Notes under the pieces: generated by a model | Databases searched by the model: none | What the model saw: the letters and a program-made list of their open reading frames with translations, nothing else | Told to the model about the DNA's origin: nothing | Made by a program: the position numbers and the translations under genes | Part shown: positions 19,991-33,764 of the stretch, in pieces | Position numbering within the stretch: position 1 is the first letter of the stretch | Layout: each line of letters starts with the position of its first letter | Assembly: GCA_037953745.1 (NCBI GenBank) | Contig: JBAKBP010000771.1 | Coordinates: 124,001 to 188,000 of the forward strand | Source of the DNA: Lithodes maja | Taxonomy: Eukaryota; Arthropoda; Malacostraca; Decapoda; Lithodidae | Direction: 5' to 3' | Length of the DNA: 64,000 bases

Positions 19991-22449
19991 GGTATGGCTT
20001 GTTACCGCCTTTTGATTTATGAAAAGGCTTCTTAGCAGGGTCCTTCCTAGCTTGGGAGGTAACCTGCTTCCAACCGTTAACCATATTAAACACTAGACTC
20101 CAGCTTTCTGAGTTAAGTAGGGTGGCAATAAGGACCGGCGAGAGAGTTACCCGGCGACCTATGTCCGCCGGCAACTTTCGAACCAGATGGACTCTCAGAT
20201 CTTGGCGGGCTCGAACCGCTTCCATGATCGCAATTCTGATGTCTCCTAAGGACTGAATTGAATTTTGTAGCAAGAGTCTCCTAGACAATTCGGTAGCTTT
20301 CCTAATTTGGGGGTCAGCTATGGCTGAAATAGTATGTGAAAGGGAGGCGGCGATCCGGTGACTCACCAAGTACTGAGAGAACATCCGGTAGGCCTTATTT
20401 CTGAACTTAAAGTCCCTATCAAGGTGAGCAGCCGGGGGAGGAGAGAAGGGTTCATCAAGGGAGTGCAAGGAAACTTTGGACGCTGCAAGAAAGGTAGGTA
20501 AATCTGAGGACACTCCTTCTGCTTTGGCTACTGGCAAAGAAAAGTAAGCATGATTTTCTTGGGGAACCTGATGTGATGACTTAGAAGTAATTGTAGTAGC
20601 AAAAACCTGAGCTTCTATCTCCCAATCTACCCAGGGGCCTAATCCCACCTGCCCCATCTGCAGGACCGGTGTATGCATCTGGTCTAGGACCGGAGTTGTA
20701 GCCAATTCCGGCGTGAGAGCATTCAAAGCTTTGACATCGTTGATGCCATCAGCTTTTGACCAATCCGCAAACAGTCGTGCAGATGCGGCGGGAGGGATTG
20801 CCGGGGCAGCTGTATACACAAAATAATTTGGGTTGTACCAACTTGGTACAGCCTTAATTAACACATCCAACACTCTCCCTGCCTCGTCTTTTGCCCTAAA
20901 TTTGTGGCTCTTGTTGATTTCAATAAACCACCCGCCGGGTACTGGAAGTTCCCCTGACACGGAAGGTTGAGCTAGTTGAGGGTTCTGTGGTATCACAGGG
21001 ACCCAAGAACAATCAGGGCCATAGAGGAGGGGCATGGGGCCCTTCTTCAGAGGTGCTCTATCTAAAGGAGGGGGAGGGATGCCTGCAATAACCCTTAAGG
21101 TGGACGTAGCTAGCGTCGCCGGCACTGTAGTGCCTGGTGACGCGGCCACCACCGGGGTTGGACAAGAAGGAAGGAAACCTGGAGGATCTAGGGGCCTAGC
21201 TGCCAAGAGAAGTACTAGGGGACACAGTTGGATTAGAAACCGGGGGGTCCGAAGAGGTAGGGAGTTGATAATGTTGCATCACCTTATGCAATAAATCACT
21301 TATCTGATCCGAAGTAACACACTTACCGTGGGAGTCCCTGGATGAGTGGGAACTTGCCTCAGAATCTTCACCTGTGAGTGACTGGGGAGCTGGGGAAAAC
21401 ATAACTTCCTCCGGCTCTCCACTCAGCTCAGGATTATCCTGTTGTATCTCTATTTCATTATCCGCCGGGGGCCACATTAAATCTGGAACCGATGATGGCA
21501 ACATGTCAATGCTGCCTTCCTCAGTCCTGTCATGATTGACATTAAAAAGAGGTTGAGAAGGTTCAGACTGACGCCAATAACCCTCTGCCACAAAGGGCTG
21601 GGAGTCTGGAATCACTTGAGAGTTTAGTTGTGACCCCGCTGGGTATCCCCTGTACTGGTCGGCCAGAACCCTACTTGGGCCTGTCGATCTAACACTACGG
21701 GGAACATGATTCAATTTTGGTATGGCAAAGGTAACATTGGGAGGCACACTGAATGATTGTTCATGACTAGGTGTGGGTTCCAGTATATCCGACCCTACTT
21801 CCGAGTCCCCAGAATCACGTTGAGGCGTGTCAGAGGGAGGGGTAGGGGAAGGCGGCTGCGGGGTGTCCCGCCGGCTGCCGATGCTTGCCTGATTCATTGT
21901 TTCCTCAGAGTCCTCTCTCCGGCGTTTGGTAGACCGGGAAGGCTCCGTGGAAGAGTGTCTAGAGTGTTTGCGGGGGGACCTAGACCTTGACCTCGACTTT
22001 CGCCTCGGAGAGGGTGATCGCCTCCTCTTGGTACAGTCGGAGGGGGGTACCTCGGTGACCTCACTCTCACTGCTACTACTCACTACCTCTTTGCTGAGGG
22101 CTTTCGACTTGACTTTGGGTCTGACAGATTTAGAGGAACCGGGTTTGACAAGGGGTGACTTAATAATGAGATTTTCCCACAGGACTTCATCATCACAGTG
22201 AAGTGCCTTATGGGCCGTTTCCTTGGCATAAGAATTAAATGAGGCCTTAATCTCTTGTAACGCCGCGAGACATGATAAGTCTTTATTGGTAACTAAGGCG
22301 GTTTTCAACTAAGAGCAAATTGAACAGCGTTTAGATAACCACAAGCCTCTAGAACGATCTAAACACTTGATGCACTTAATGCATAGTTTGTGAGCAAAAA
22401 TAGGCAACAGGGAGCAGGTAGGAGTAATGCATAGTTCAAACCTCGGCAT
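19947..22449 (-). pseudogene. DIRS-type gag, broken (second DIRS family)
   Basis: Minus strand. A gag start MPRFELCITPTCS at 22449 opens a Cys-rich N-terminus (CIKCIKC, KRCSIC) and meets TAG at 22311-22309. The same frame goes on from 22308 to 21196 with an RS-rich, basic region (RRRSPSPRRKSRSRSRS). A one-base frameshift near 21200 leads into 21206-19947, which holds GPMPLLYG and GWFIEINKSHKFRAKDEAGR, matching RTMPLLYG and GWSVQINDRMQFRAFRVDG in the intact DIRS gag at 46244-48847. The C-terminal end is truncated by the LINE. Gag packages element RNA. One stop and one frameshift make this copy dead; RT and YR parts are absent in the window. Confidence 0.75.
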
Positions 22450-23117
22450 GGTGCCAATAATAGGAGGCTCCCCCTTCCGCCGGGATCAGCCGTCCAACTC
22501 CGCCGGAGAAGCAGTCTCGGGAGCCTGGACATTTTTTACAGGAATCAATGCTCATAAGGATAACCTGCGAGGTGTTATACATCCTAACTCGAATCCGCCG
22601 GAAAATTAGCTATAGCGCACCACTACTCTAACCTTCCGCTGGACTCGTCTAAGCTGACTTTTAACTACTTACCTGTGACAAGTGCCACAGGTCCCTTGAC
22701 CGTTAGTGTCTGATCATTAATGAACAAGTTTGCAAAACTAATCTGATCACTCTTGTACACTTGACTGGTGGCGCCGCAGGGCGAGAAAGTCTAAACGTGT
22801 AACTGGGCCAGTCAGGGCTAGTTAACTCGGCGGGCCGAGTTTGCAGCCCCCTTAGGAATGCAGTTCCGCCAGGAGAGTGTGGTTCAGCCAAACCACTGGC
22901 GGCGTGCATCATATGTCGAGTGAAAGAAATTTGGACTATGTGGCGGCTCACAACATAAGTAGTGTGGCAATTTCAGCACGTAATGTTGCTGAGAGAGAGA
23001 GACAAGTGGTGGCAGGAGAGTAGCGAGCGTATGACTGCTCCAGACCACCGCGGTGAACCAACTGACATGAATCCCACCCTCCTTCACCCTCTCACACTCG
23101 CTACATAGTGAATTGTA
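22450..23117. other. 5' region of broken DIRS element, no gene
   Basis: Upstream of the dead gag (minus strand). Rich in CCGCCGG-type motifs at 22478-22640; GA run at about 22989-23003. No terminal repeat could be defined for this DIRS copy. Confidence 0.4.
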
Positions 23118-23371
23118 TGGGGAAAGTACCGAATTACATGGTTTTTGCACTCGTGTTGCGCGGTTGTTGCAAGAAAACTAGCGGTCATACAAGGATCGTT
23201 GTGGTGTCATTGGAAAGCTCTGTTTATGCCCTTTCAGGGATAGATACTTGTTTTACGCTCTGGGTCTTATTTAGGCATGAAAATGATCACGTAAACAGCC
23301 CTATTTTGGGTAAAAACACCCCGCTGGTGGCTACATATTATTTACCGCCTAGGCCGCTCGTTAGGTGTTAA
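23118..23371. repeat. Dispersed repeat, copy 2, ending in TTAA
   Basis: Diverged copy of 5062-5311, same orientation (GTGTCATTGGAAAGCTCT at about 23201). TTAA at 23368-23371. Confidence 0.65.
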
Positions 23372-24570
23372 TGTTCCTACCCGTTTTTAGACGGAAAACT
23401 TGGGCCCACCGCACGGGGCCGCCGGAACAGACAAAAACTACAGGAAAATGGAGTTGGCACAGCTCCACTGACCTAAGTCCCATACATAACACATTATAAA
23501 GAATAATTATAGGGACATCTCCCATACATAGGCGTAAAATCAAATACAGAAAATTTAGCATTCTAAATTACCTGAAGCCTACGCCGGAGACCCCTACTAA
23601 GGCTGACCACGAGGTACGAAGAACATCCCGGCAGACGACGCTCCGAAGACCCGGCAACAGCACACAGATGAGGGAGGCCCACTCAAGGGGCCCATAGCAA
23701 AACACGAACTCGGGAAGGTGGAGCACCACGTGCAGACACCCTTAATTTAAACCAGAGCATTTGCTGATATATAAATAGTATGACATATACTTTCCTCAAT
23801 ATTGACAGTCTGTATCATGCCTTGAAGAGTGGTAGCCACCTAGCTAAGTAATCACAAAAGCTAAAGGCGTATCACAACAAAAACACACGCGGTACGATGA
23901 TCCTGGACCCGTAGACGCCTGTTACAAAAGTACCCTATTTTTACACACACTTCCTGCGGCCATATCAATCTGGCAGCCGTGCTAGCTAATCTAAACCTTG
24001 TTACTACAACACAGATGTATACAAATGAGTAAGGACTCACTAGAAGCTCTGGAACGTCGAATGAATCAGAGCACGGCAAGAGCCTTGTTGAGAGGGTGGC
24101 CGCGGAAGTTGGAAGGTCGAGGATGGCCGCTAGAGGGCCTGGTGTTGGGGAAGCAAAACATGAGAGATCCACGCATATGGTAAGTCATATGATAACAGAT
24201 ATTAAGTTATTTTTTATTTTTTATATTTTACGGAGTTTTTTCTGTAGGGTACCCGATCAAAATGACGATCCCGTAAGGGAATTAAGCGTGCACTTATGAC
24301 GAGTACTCCATGATATTGATACTTCCGTGCGGGCTATTCAAAATGCTGGCGCAAGATGTTGAATGGAGACTATTATTATTAATAGGCGAAGTTGTCAATG
24401 ATGAAGGGGCCCTATTAAATATTGGAGTTTCCAACGTATAAAATTAACGCCACAAGTTTATAAAAATACTACCGGATAATTTGGCCTATCGTTATCAAGG
24501 TCCCAGTGGGCGACGTGTGTGAGCGATCCTATTATATATGATAGCATGGTTGGTAAAGGGCCAAGATCGT
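23372..24570. other. Gene-free stretch
   Basis: No reliable coding sequence. A donor-like ATATG|GTAAGT at about 24177-24184 and short open frames upstream on the plus strand could be a host exon but lack any other support. Confidence 0.35.
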
Positions 24571-25081
24571 GGTTTGATTCTCAGACAGGGTGAAAAATGT
24601 ATGTATTCACGAGTATTTGTGAGCTTCCTATATACTGTATATATATCTTGAAACCAAATTGCAAAAGGAAGAGGAAATGGCTTCGGACAAGGTGGAAGAA
24701 AGGAAGAAAAGAATAGACATAGTTTTTGAGTAGTGGTGGCGGTAAAAGAGAATGGCTGAGAGAGAGAGAGAGAGAGTGGTCCACCTCATGTCTGCTGAGA
24801 TGTGGACCCCCAAATATTTGTAGGAGGGAACGGTATCTAAAGGGGTATTGTGAAGTTTGTAAGGGAATGGAATGGTTTTACTGGAACGGGTAAAGCAAAT
24901 ATGGTGGCACTTGTCAGGTCTGAACGTCATCTGCCACTTGGCTTTCCACTGTTCAAGCGCAGTTAAGTCGTCTTGTAGTCGGAGGCAATCATCCCTATTG
25001 AAAATTGGTCGGTAAACTAAGCTATCGTCTGCAAAAAGTCTAGTAGTAGAAGTAAGAGATAGTGGAAGGTCATTAATATAT
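24571..25081 (-). pseudogene. Older LINE, distal RT fragment
   Basis: Minus strand 25081-24785 encodes INDLPLSLTSTTRLFADDSL (RT motif with FADD) followed by WQMTFRPDKCHHI and SYKYLGVHISADMRW. It continues the RT piece at 27144-27380; the two were split by the LINE at 25082-27142. A GA run at 24757-24778 interrupts the frame. Upstream of 25082 the open minus-strand frame is only the antisense of the inserted LINE and is not a gene. Confidence 0.8.
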
Positions 25082-27142
25082 ATATTAATATGTGAGGAGG
25101 TGTGTGGAGTGAAGAGAAGAGGGAGGGGAGTGAAAGGTACAGCATGGTGGACAGAAAAGGTAAAAACAGCTGTGGAAGAAAAGAAGAAAGGATATAGAGA
25201 GTGGTTGGGTAGTAGAGGGAATGAAGATTCCGAGAGACAGAAACGAGCGAGGTACGTGGAGAGAAAGAGGGTGGTGAAGAGAGTAGTGAAGGAAAGTAAG
25301 AGAAGAGTAGATGAGGAATTTGGAAGGAATCTGAGTGTAAAATGGAGGGAGAGTAAGAAACTGTTCTGGAAAGAATTCAAGAAAGTTAGGGAAGGTAGCA
25401 AGGGAAACAGTAAGGATGTGAAAGATAAGAATGGGAGAATGCTAGCCGAGAAGCAAGAGAGAGTCGAAAGATGGAGGGAGTACTTCAATGAGTTGCTAAA
25501 TGTAAGGAATGAAGAGCCAGCAAACATAGTTGGATATGGTATGGGAGGGAGAAGAAGAGAAGTAGTGGAGGAGGACGTGGGGATCAGGAGGTCAGAAGTG
25601 TGGGAAGCCATGAGAAGAGTGAAGTTGTGGAAAGCACCAGGAACAGATGGAGTGTGTGGGGAAATGTTGAGGTATGGTGGTGAGATAGTGATCGAATGGG
25701 TATGGAAAATGTGCAAACTAGCATGGGAGAAGGGGAGTGCACCCGATGACTGGAAGACTGGCATAATAGTCCCCCTATATAAGGGCAAAGGGGAAAGAGG
25801 AGTGTGTGGTAACCACCGAGGAATATGTCTTCTAAGTGTAGTAGGGAAGGTATACAGTAGGGTAGTGATTGAGAGAGTGAGAGTGAGAACGGAGAAATGG
25901 ATAGGCGACGAGCAGGGAGGTTTTAGGAAGGGAAGAGGATGTGTAGATCAGATTTTTACCCTGAATTGTGTTGTGGAGAAATATCTGGAGAAGAAACAAA
26001 AGGTGTATGTTGCCTTTATGGACTTGGAGAAAGCCTATGACAGAGTGGATAGAGAAGGTTTGTGGAAAGTACTTAGAATATAATTATGGAGTAGATGGCA
26101 AGTTGCTGAAAGCAGTGAAGAGTATGTATGAGGGTGCAAAGGCGGCAGCACGTGTGGAGAGTGAGCAGAGCGAGTTCTTTGACCTGAAGGTTGGTTTGAA
26201 AAAGGGGTGTGTGATGTCCCTGTGGTTGTTTACTGTATATATGGATGGAATCATGAAAGAAATACTATCAAGAGCAGTGGATGTTGGTGTATCGCTGAAA
26301 AGGGAGGGAAATGAGTGGAAGCTGCCTATACTGCTGTTTGCGGATGATACAGTTCTGATGAGTGATAATGAATGGGAGCTGCAGGGTTTGGTAAATGAGT
26401 TTGGAACAGTGTGCAAAAAACGGAATTTGAAGGTAAATGCGGGGAAGAGCAAGGTTATGGTATTCGAAAGAGGTGAAGTCACAGAGTGTGAGGTGAAGTT
26501 GAACGGTCAGGCTATGAAGATTGTCAGCTCTTTTAAGTATCTGGGCAGTGTGTTGAGTAAAGATGGGACTGTGAATGAGGAGGTGCGGGAGAGGGTGCAA
26601 CAGGGGAAGAGTGTTGTAGGAACGTTGAAAGCAGTAACAAGAAATAGGGTGGTCAGTATGGAAGTGAAGAAGTCCTTGCATGACAGTGTGGTAATCCCGA
26701 CACTAACTTACGGAAGCGAAGCATGGACGTTCGGGAAGAGACTAGAACCAAGAGTGAGAGCGGTGGAAATTAGTTACTTGAGAAGTGCGTGCGGAGTTAC
26801 ATGGAGGGATAGACAGACAAATGAGGAAGTAAGAAGGAGGTGTGGTGTGGAAGTAGATGTGCTGGAAAGTGTGAAAAGGAACAACTTGAAATGGTTCGGC
26901 CATATGGAATGTATGTATGAAAAGCGAGAGATTGACTAAGAGGGTGTACGAGAGCGAGGTGGAAGGACAGAGAGGGAGAGGTGCACCGAAGGAGAGGTGG
27001 AAGGATGGAGTGAGGAAGTATATGAATGAAGGCGGTGCTGATTGGGAGGAGAGGCATCGACTGACTGGGGACAGAGGTGCATGGGGGCGGTTCGTTCGTG
27101 GCCACCCCTTCGGGGATTGCGGCGTCATAGATAGATAGATAG
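25082..27142 (+). mobile_element. 5'-truncated RTE-like LINE with GATA tail, 10-bp target duplication
   Basis: Flanked by ATTAATATAT at 25072-25081 and 27143-27152. It ends in GATAGATAGATAGATTA. It is inserted into an older LINE in opposite orientation. Copies of its 3' end also occur at 11004-11155, 29458-29657 and 35921-36196, so the family has been active repeatedly. Confidence 0.85.
25100..27138 (+). pseudogene. LINE reverse transcriptase ORF with two frameshifts
   Basis: Plus strand. 25100-26083 holds the linker and RT start: KAPGTDGVCGEML, PLYKGKGERGVCGNHRGICL, DEQGGFRKGRGCVDQIF and VAFMDLEKAYDRVDR. A frameshift near 26070 leads to 25968-26939 in another frame, with GLKKGCVMSLWLFTVYMDG, LLFADDTVLMSD, VSSFKYLGSVLSKDG, TLTYGSEAWT and KWFGHME. 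A second frameshift near 26915 leads to RVYESEVEGQRGRGAPKERW and FVRGHPFGD at the end. Core RT motifs including FADD are intact, but endonuclease is missing (5' truncation), so it is not autonomous. The VYMDG and GNHRGI features are of the RTE/Daphne type; the clade needs a tree. Confidence 0.85.
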
Positions 27143-27143
27143 A

Positions 27144-27380
27144 TTAATATATGAAAGGAAAAGTAGGGGGCCCCAAGACGGTGCTCTGTGGGTTCCCAGA
27201 AGTTACAGATACAGAAGAAGAATGACAGCCCTCGAGAACAACATGTTGCTCACGATTAGTTAGAAAAGTCTTAAGCCAGTGAAGAAGTGGTCCTCGGATG
27301 CCATAATAATCTAATTTTGCTAGAAGTCTCTGGTGTGGGACACCATTGAATTTGAAAACCTTTTTAAATTCAAAAGTCAA
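27144..27380 (-). pseudogene. Older LINE, proximal RT fragment
   Basis: Minus strand: GVPHQRLLAKLDYYGIRGPL, FLTNREQHVVLEG and SVTSGNPQSTVLGPP, i.e. RT motifs up to the PQG box (here degenerated to PQS). It continues at 25081-24571 after the inserted LINE. Confidence 0.8.
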
Positions 27381-27384
27381 GCCG

Positions 27385-29457
27385 GCGAGAAGGCTCAGAC
27401 TTCTATCCTACCCTAAAGTAAAGCCGGTGAGAAGGCTCAACTTTTTATCTTATTTATATCTATCTATCATAGTTTCAACTATACGATATTAAGTATAAAT
27501 GGTTCAAAGTAGGATGCGTACAGTTGAATATTAAGGACATAAGTCTTAAAACAAGGGTTCAAATGGTGCAATAATTTTATGGGCCAGGTAGCAAGGATGT
27601 TCTTAGAAACCAGTTTCATTGTACAGTATCTAAGGATTATATTCTTTCCAGACGCTATCCTTCACTGGTAGTGGGGGATAGGACCGGCAGACTAGTGTTT
27701 TTTTCCTACCCCTCGTCAACTAGTAACGGCGGGGTATAGTAACAAGTTCTTGTCTAACTTCTCAGACATTTGGGCACCCCTTTTGTGAACAAACGGCATG
27801 ACCAACGAGCCTATCACCCCCCTCCCCCCCTTTTTTCCAGCCACCAGACTCCACGGGAGTGCTGTAATTTAAGGGGTCACGTTCCGACAGGACCGTTCGC
27901 TCCCGTTTGGCGGGGTTAAAAAGTAACATCCTAAACTCAGTGAGGCAGGTTTATGACTCAGGTCAAGAGCACAGGTTAGCGACTCAGTGACCTCTAGCTT
28001 CAGTTTCTTCCCTTCCCCTGTGGATGGGTATGGCACAAGGAAGGTTACATAGACATGGTTGGGAAAGCTAGACTGGATAAATTGTGGGTACTTTTACCCA
28101 AAATAAACTCTAGGGAGGTGGTCCGCCGGGGTTCACTATCTCCCGATCAAAACAACACGTAAGAATGGGCGATTTATATCGCATCTATTCCCGAGTTTCG
28201 AATGACAACTCTTTTTAATAAAGGAGTACAGACGATCGACTGAGGCATTAACCAGGCTTTCCTAACCAATATGTCTCCCCATAATTGACCTACATACGCC
28301 GCGTTTTGCGAGATAATCTCCTAACGCCGGGTAGGATAACCCGAGGATTTTTTCGCTTTACGGCAAAAAAAATTGGGTTCATAGAACAGAATTGATATAG
28401 GACGGCATAAGCCATAAAAAAAACCACCGGACGAGCGGTCAGGTGAGGTGACTACTATCTGTTTCCGGCTCATGCGCCAAAATAGTAAAAGTGCCAGTCA
28501 GGACTACTTTAATCTTTACTAATTTTTCACACTACATAGGGCTCGTTTCCCTTGTGGTAGAAGTTGAGCTGGCGCGGTCTACAAATGTCTATCTTACCGG
28601 CGGATATGAATTTATACCCTTGAGTAGACTAAGTGTAGCCCTGTAGAATCGGACACGGACTGCCTTGGACACTATAACAGTCACAGGTAGTTTCGTTCGT
28701 CCCAATCTTACGATCGAATCTTTTAGGTCAGGATTTCGGGTAGACTGGTTATGGCCTAGTAGATTTTAACTGACTGTCTCCCCGGTAAAAGAGAAGTCAT
28801 AAACTTACTATGCCCTCCACTAAAATTTCAGATTTAGCCGTAAGAGTCACCTACGTTGAGATAATTTGTCCGGTTCATCCAGACTCAATCTCACCGGCCA
28901 AAACGTTATTTCGATCCGTGATCCGATAATGAGTTTCAAAATGTTCGTTCCGCCGTACGCACCCTGTTTTATAACGGTGCTCCCTCGGACGTGTCACCAG
29001 ACTTTAGCACAATTAGTGGAAAGTAGGAACGTCCCTTCAGGGTTGACTCTGACATACCAAGTACAAAGACTCTTCGTGCCGTAGTGGGTTAATACTGATC
29101 CACTTAACCCGGGCGTAGTCCAATCTCACCGGGTTCACTCCGTTCACAACACACGTACAAGTGGATGGGATTCAGATCAGGTTTACGTATCTGCCACGTA
29201 GTGGAAGACGATTTTTGTCCTGACAGAAGCCTTTTTTGGCATATCTCAGTACACGACAAGTTCCAACAAGTTGTTACTAGGACAAGCGACCTTCGGTACG
29301 AGGTCATTTTCTTAGAATAGTCCTCGTCAACCTAAAACATGGCTCCAGACAGTCCTAACTTTTCAGTCCTATAGATTTTGCTTTCTTCCTTGATTAAAAT
29401 CACAATATCACATGAATGGAGTCCCTCGCCGGTTGGCTTATGAGGGTGGCACAAATA
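27385..29457. other. ~2-kb stretch with no recognised feature
   Basis: Moderate GC, little simple repeat, very few open frames on either strand. The phrase CCGCCGGGGTTCACTATCTC at about 28123 recurs diverged at about 30363. I tested frames by eye for RT, transposase and integrase motifs and found none. Confidence 0.4.
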
Positions 29458-29657
29458 GTTACTATCTATCTATTGCCTGACGCCGTGATCCCCGAAGGGG
29501 TGGCCACGAACGAACCGCCACCATGCACCTCTGTCCCCAGTCAGTCGATGCCCCTCCCCCCAACCAGCACCGCCTTCGTTCATATACTTCCTCACTCCAT
29601 CCTTCCACCTCTCTTTTGGTCTACCTCTCCCTCTCTGTCCCTCCACCTCGCTCTCGT
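29458..29657 (-). pseudogene. RTE-like LINE 3' end with GATA tail
   Basis: Minus strand SEVEGQRGRGRPKERWKDGV and FVRGHPFGDHGV, followed by a short TAGATAGATAG tail at about 29463-29475. Same family as 25082-27142; only the last ~65 codons remain. Confidence 0.85.
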
Positions 29658-30393
29658 TACTATACCTCAAGTAAGATTATTGATCTGGATTCACTGCCCG
29701 AAATAACTGGACAGGTGGACGTTCCAGAAGTCGACTCTTGGAGTTAAAGGAGCGGTTACGCTAATTATAGCGGAACACTCGTAACAAGTCTGAAATGGAT
29801 ATACAGTACCATGTTTTAAACGCTCTAGGGTTGAACCGGTACCACGGTTGGCTTGGACGCGTTCTTATCCTCAGCCATAGGTAGGTTTAATACCATGGCT
29901 TCGGAATCGGGTGTTTTTTCGGGGGTTATTTAGACCCGGATTCGGAGTTTTTATTCCACCCCACGGAGGTTCACTGTAAAGCAATTGAGTTCCTATTTTC
30001 CATCCATAGATCTTCAAGCTATTGGTACCTCAATCGCAGGAACATAAATAGCGTTTTTTGAGGTCCACTCTGAATTCAGCTTCTTGCAATCAAATACGTG
30101 GGTCAACGAGATCTAGCGGTACTGGTCGGTAAAGTTTTTGCAAAGTGTCAGACTATCTGGTCTACCGGGCACTTTAAGTGTCTGAACAATTTCCATCATG
30201 CATGGGGGACTCAGACATTCTTCTTTCGATGACCCTAAAGGAATTCGGTGTTGATAGTTAACACCTACTTTGGCCGACCCCTCGGGGCTGGCTCGCCGCT
30301 TGTCACTTTCTCCCGACGGGACTTGGGACATGGCTATCTTGTTCAAATCTACAGTGGGGGCCGCCGGGTTTCACTATATCCCGGCATCCACCC
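29658..30393. other. Gene-free stretch
   Basis: No feature recognised; stops in all frames. Confidence 0.4.
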
Positions 30394-30397
30394 TTAA

Positions 30398-31025
30398 CCT
30401 CTGAAGTGCGCACGGGGGTAAATGAAAACCTCCCCTGTGCTGACGTATTTGAGGTGTTTCCGTCACTAAAATATTCATTGTACCATTAATAGCATTAATA
30501 ATTATCCATATGCGCCTATTATGGGTTGATTATGAAGGTATTAACCTGAAACAACAATAAAACGAGTGAAAACAGCGTTTGGATGGTCAAAATCGGAGAT
30601 ATAGCCCGCGAGTTGTATAATGTATGGGTGAGGCAAGCTACCTTCCCGCCAATTTTCCCCAAGGCCACTGCGACGCAGTCGATCGATACTCTCTCTCTCT
30701 CTCTTGCACTCGATGGCCATCAGTGATGACAACACCCTGCTTGCAACTCGCTAATGTTAGCACGAAAATATACCTCAGAATAAGGGAATAATAGGGAAAA
30801 TAGGTGATAACTGAGGGATAGGAGGAAAGTGGGGAAGGAGGGGAGGTAGAGGACTGAGATTTTGCATGGCCCAGGGGACAAATAAAAATAAAAAAATAAA
30901 AAAATAAAAATAAAAAAAATATTTTTTTTTTCGATGTCAAAAGTTGATTTTTAATTTTAGTTACTCCAGAGAGTCTTCCCGCAGTCCGCCGGGGGAACTC
31001 TTAAGAGTCTTCCGCAGCTCCCGGG
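30398..31025 (-). mobile_element. TTAA-flanked element family A, copy 1
   Basis: TTAA at 30394-30397 and 31026-31029. On the minus strand it starts CCCGGGAGCTGCGG and ends with GTGCGCACTTCAGAGG. It contains GAAGACTCTTAAGAGT palindromic subterminal units, an A/T-rich (TTTTTA)n core and a GA run. Same family as 50487-51119 and 57733-58394. No transposase; likely mobilised by a piggyBac-type enzyme. Confidence 0.85.
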
Positions 31026-31029
31026 TTAA

Positions 31030-32861
<1,832 letters not shown>

Positions 32862-33014
32862 TAGATAGATATGTTTCTAGACTGGTAGCCTATATATTCT
32901 TTTGCATGGGTAGGATAACAACACATATAGCCTATAGAACACACAATGCAGCTAAATATATCACTGGGAATAGTTTAAAAAAAAACTTTATTTGTAGCCT
33001 TCACGTATGAATAT

Positions 33015-33290
33015 ACAGTATATACCCAGGCACACTCCCCAGTGCTGGGGGTGGCCGACTCGAGACAGAGCCCGAACAGAAACAACATTTAAAGTTCCAA
33101 TTCTTCGGGTCCGGGACCACTTTCGCGTTCCCTCGCCCATTTTCTCTATCTTGTTGAGTAGGAGAATTTGACAAGGGAAGGAGGATTCCTATCCTCCTGC
33201 CACCTGAAGGAAAGGTAGGACAGTAAAAGTGACAGAAACGGCTAAGGTTGAGTAGAGGATGCCAAACCTCACTCTGGATAGGACTAGCCC
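33015..33290. repeat. Dispersed repeat, copy 1 (also 36943-37170 and part at 35840-35890)
   Basis: Shares CCCGAACAGAAACAACATTT, GGGTCCGGGACCAC and AACCTCACTCTGGATAG with 36943-37170. The first 60 bp recur at 35840-35890 (GCTGGGGGTGG, GACTCGAGACAGAGCCC). Non-coding. Confidence 0.8.
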
Positions 33291-33764
33291 TACATAGGCA
33301 GCAATAAATTAAAACATATTTCCTACACATCAAGGGTTGAGGTTTCTGTATTACAGTACTTTAATGAGAACAATTTACAATAGATTATGATTAATGGGCA
33401 AATAGAAAATGGACAGTCTCCTATCTATAAAAACAGATTAAACGGTCAACTAAACTAAGCCTGGACTTACTTGTCTTACTGGTAGGAAGTTCTGGTAGAA
33501 TCAATACGGCCAGCCAACTTACTATAGTCAGTGGCGGATCCAGGGGGGGGGGGGCCGCGCCCCCCCTTAGTGACCAAAATTGCGCCCTTACATCTGATAT
33601 ATACTGCATTTTATCTGAAATACAAGACATATAAAGTTATGGCGCCCCTCATGTATATATATCAGCCCCCCTTTTAAGCCTGGGCTGGATCTGCTCCTGA
33701 CTATAGTCCACTACCTCCACACTTTTCTTCAATCTTCATATACTTCAAGAGAAGATACATAGGG

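Noticed and set aside
24096..24184. Possible host exon ending at ATATG|GTAAGT
   Set aside because: Only a donor-like site and a short open frame; no acceptor, homology or second exon.
25082..25788. Minus-strand open frame over the RTE-like LINE
   Set aside because: It is the antisense of the plus-strand LINE coding sequence; only the part below 25082 shows RT motifs of the older LINE.
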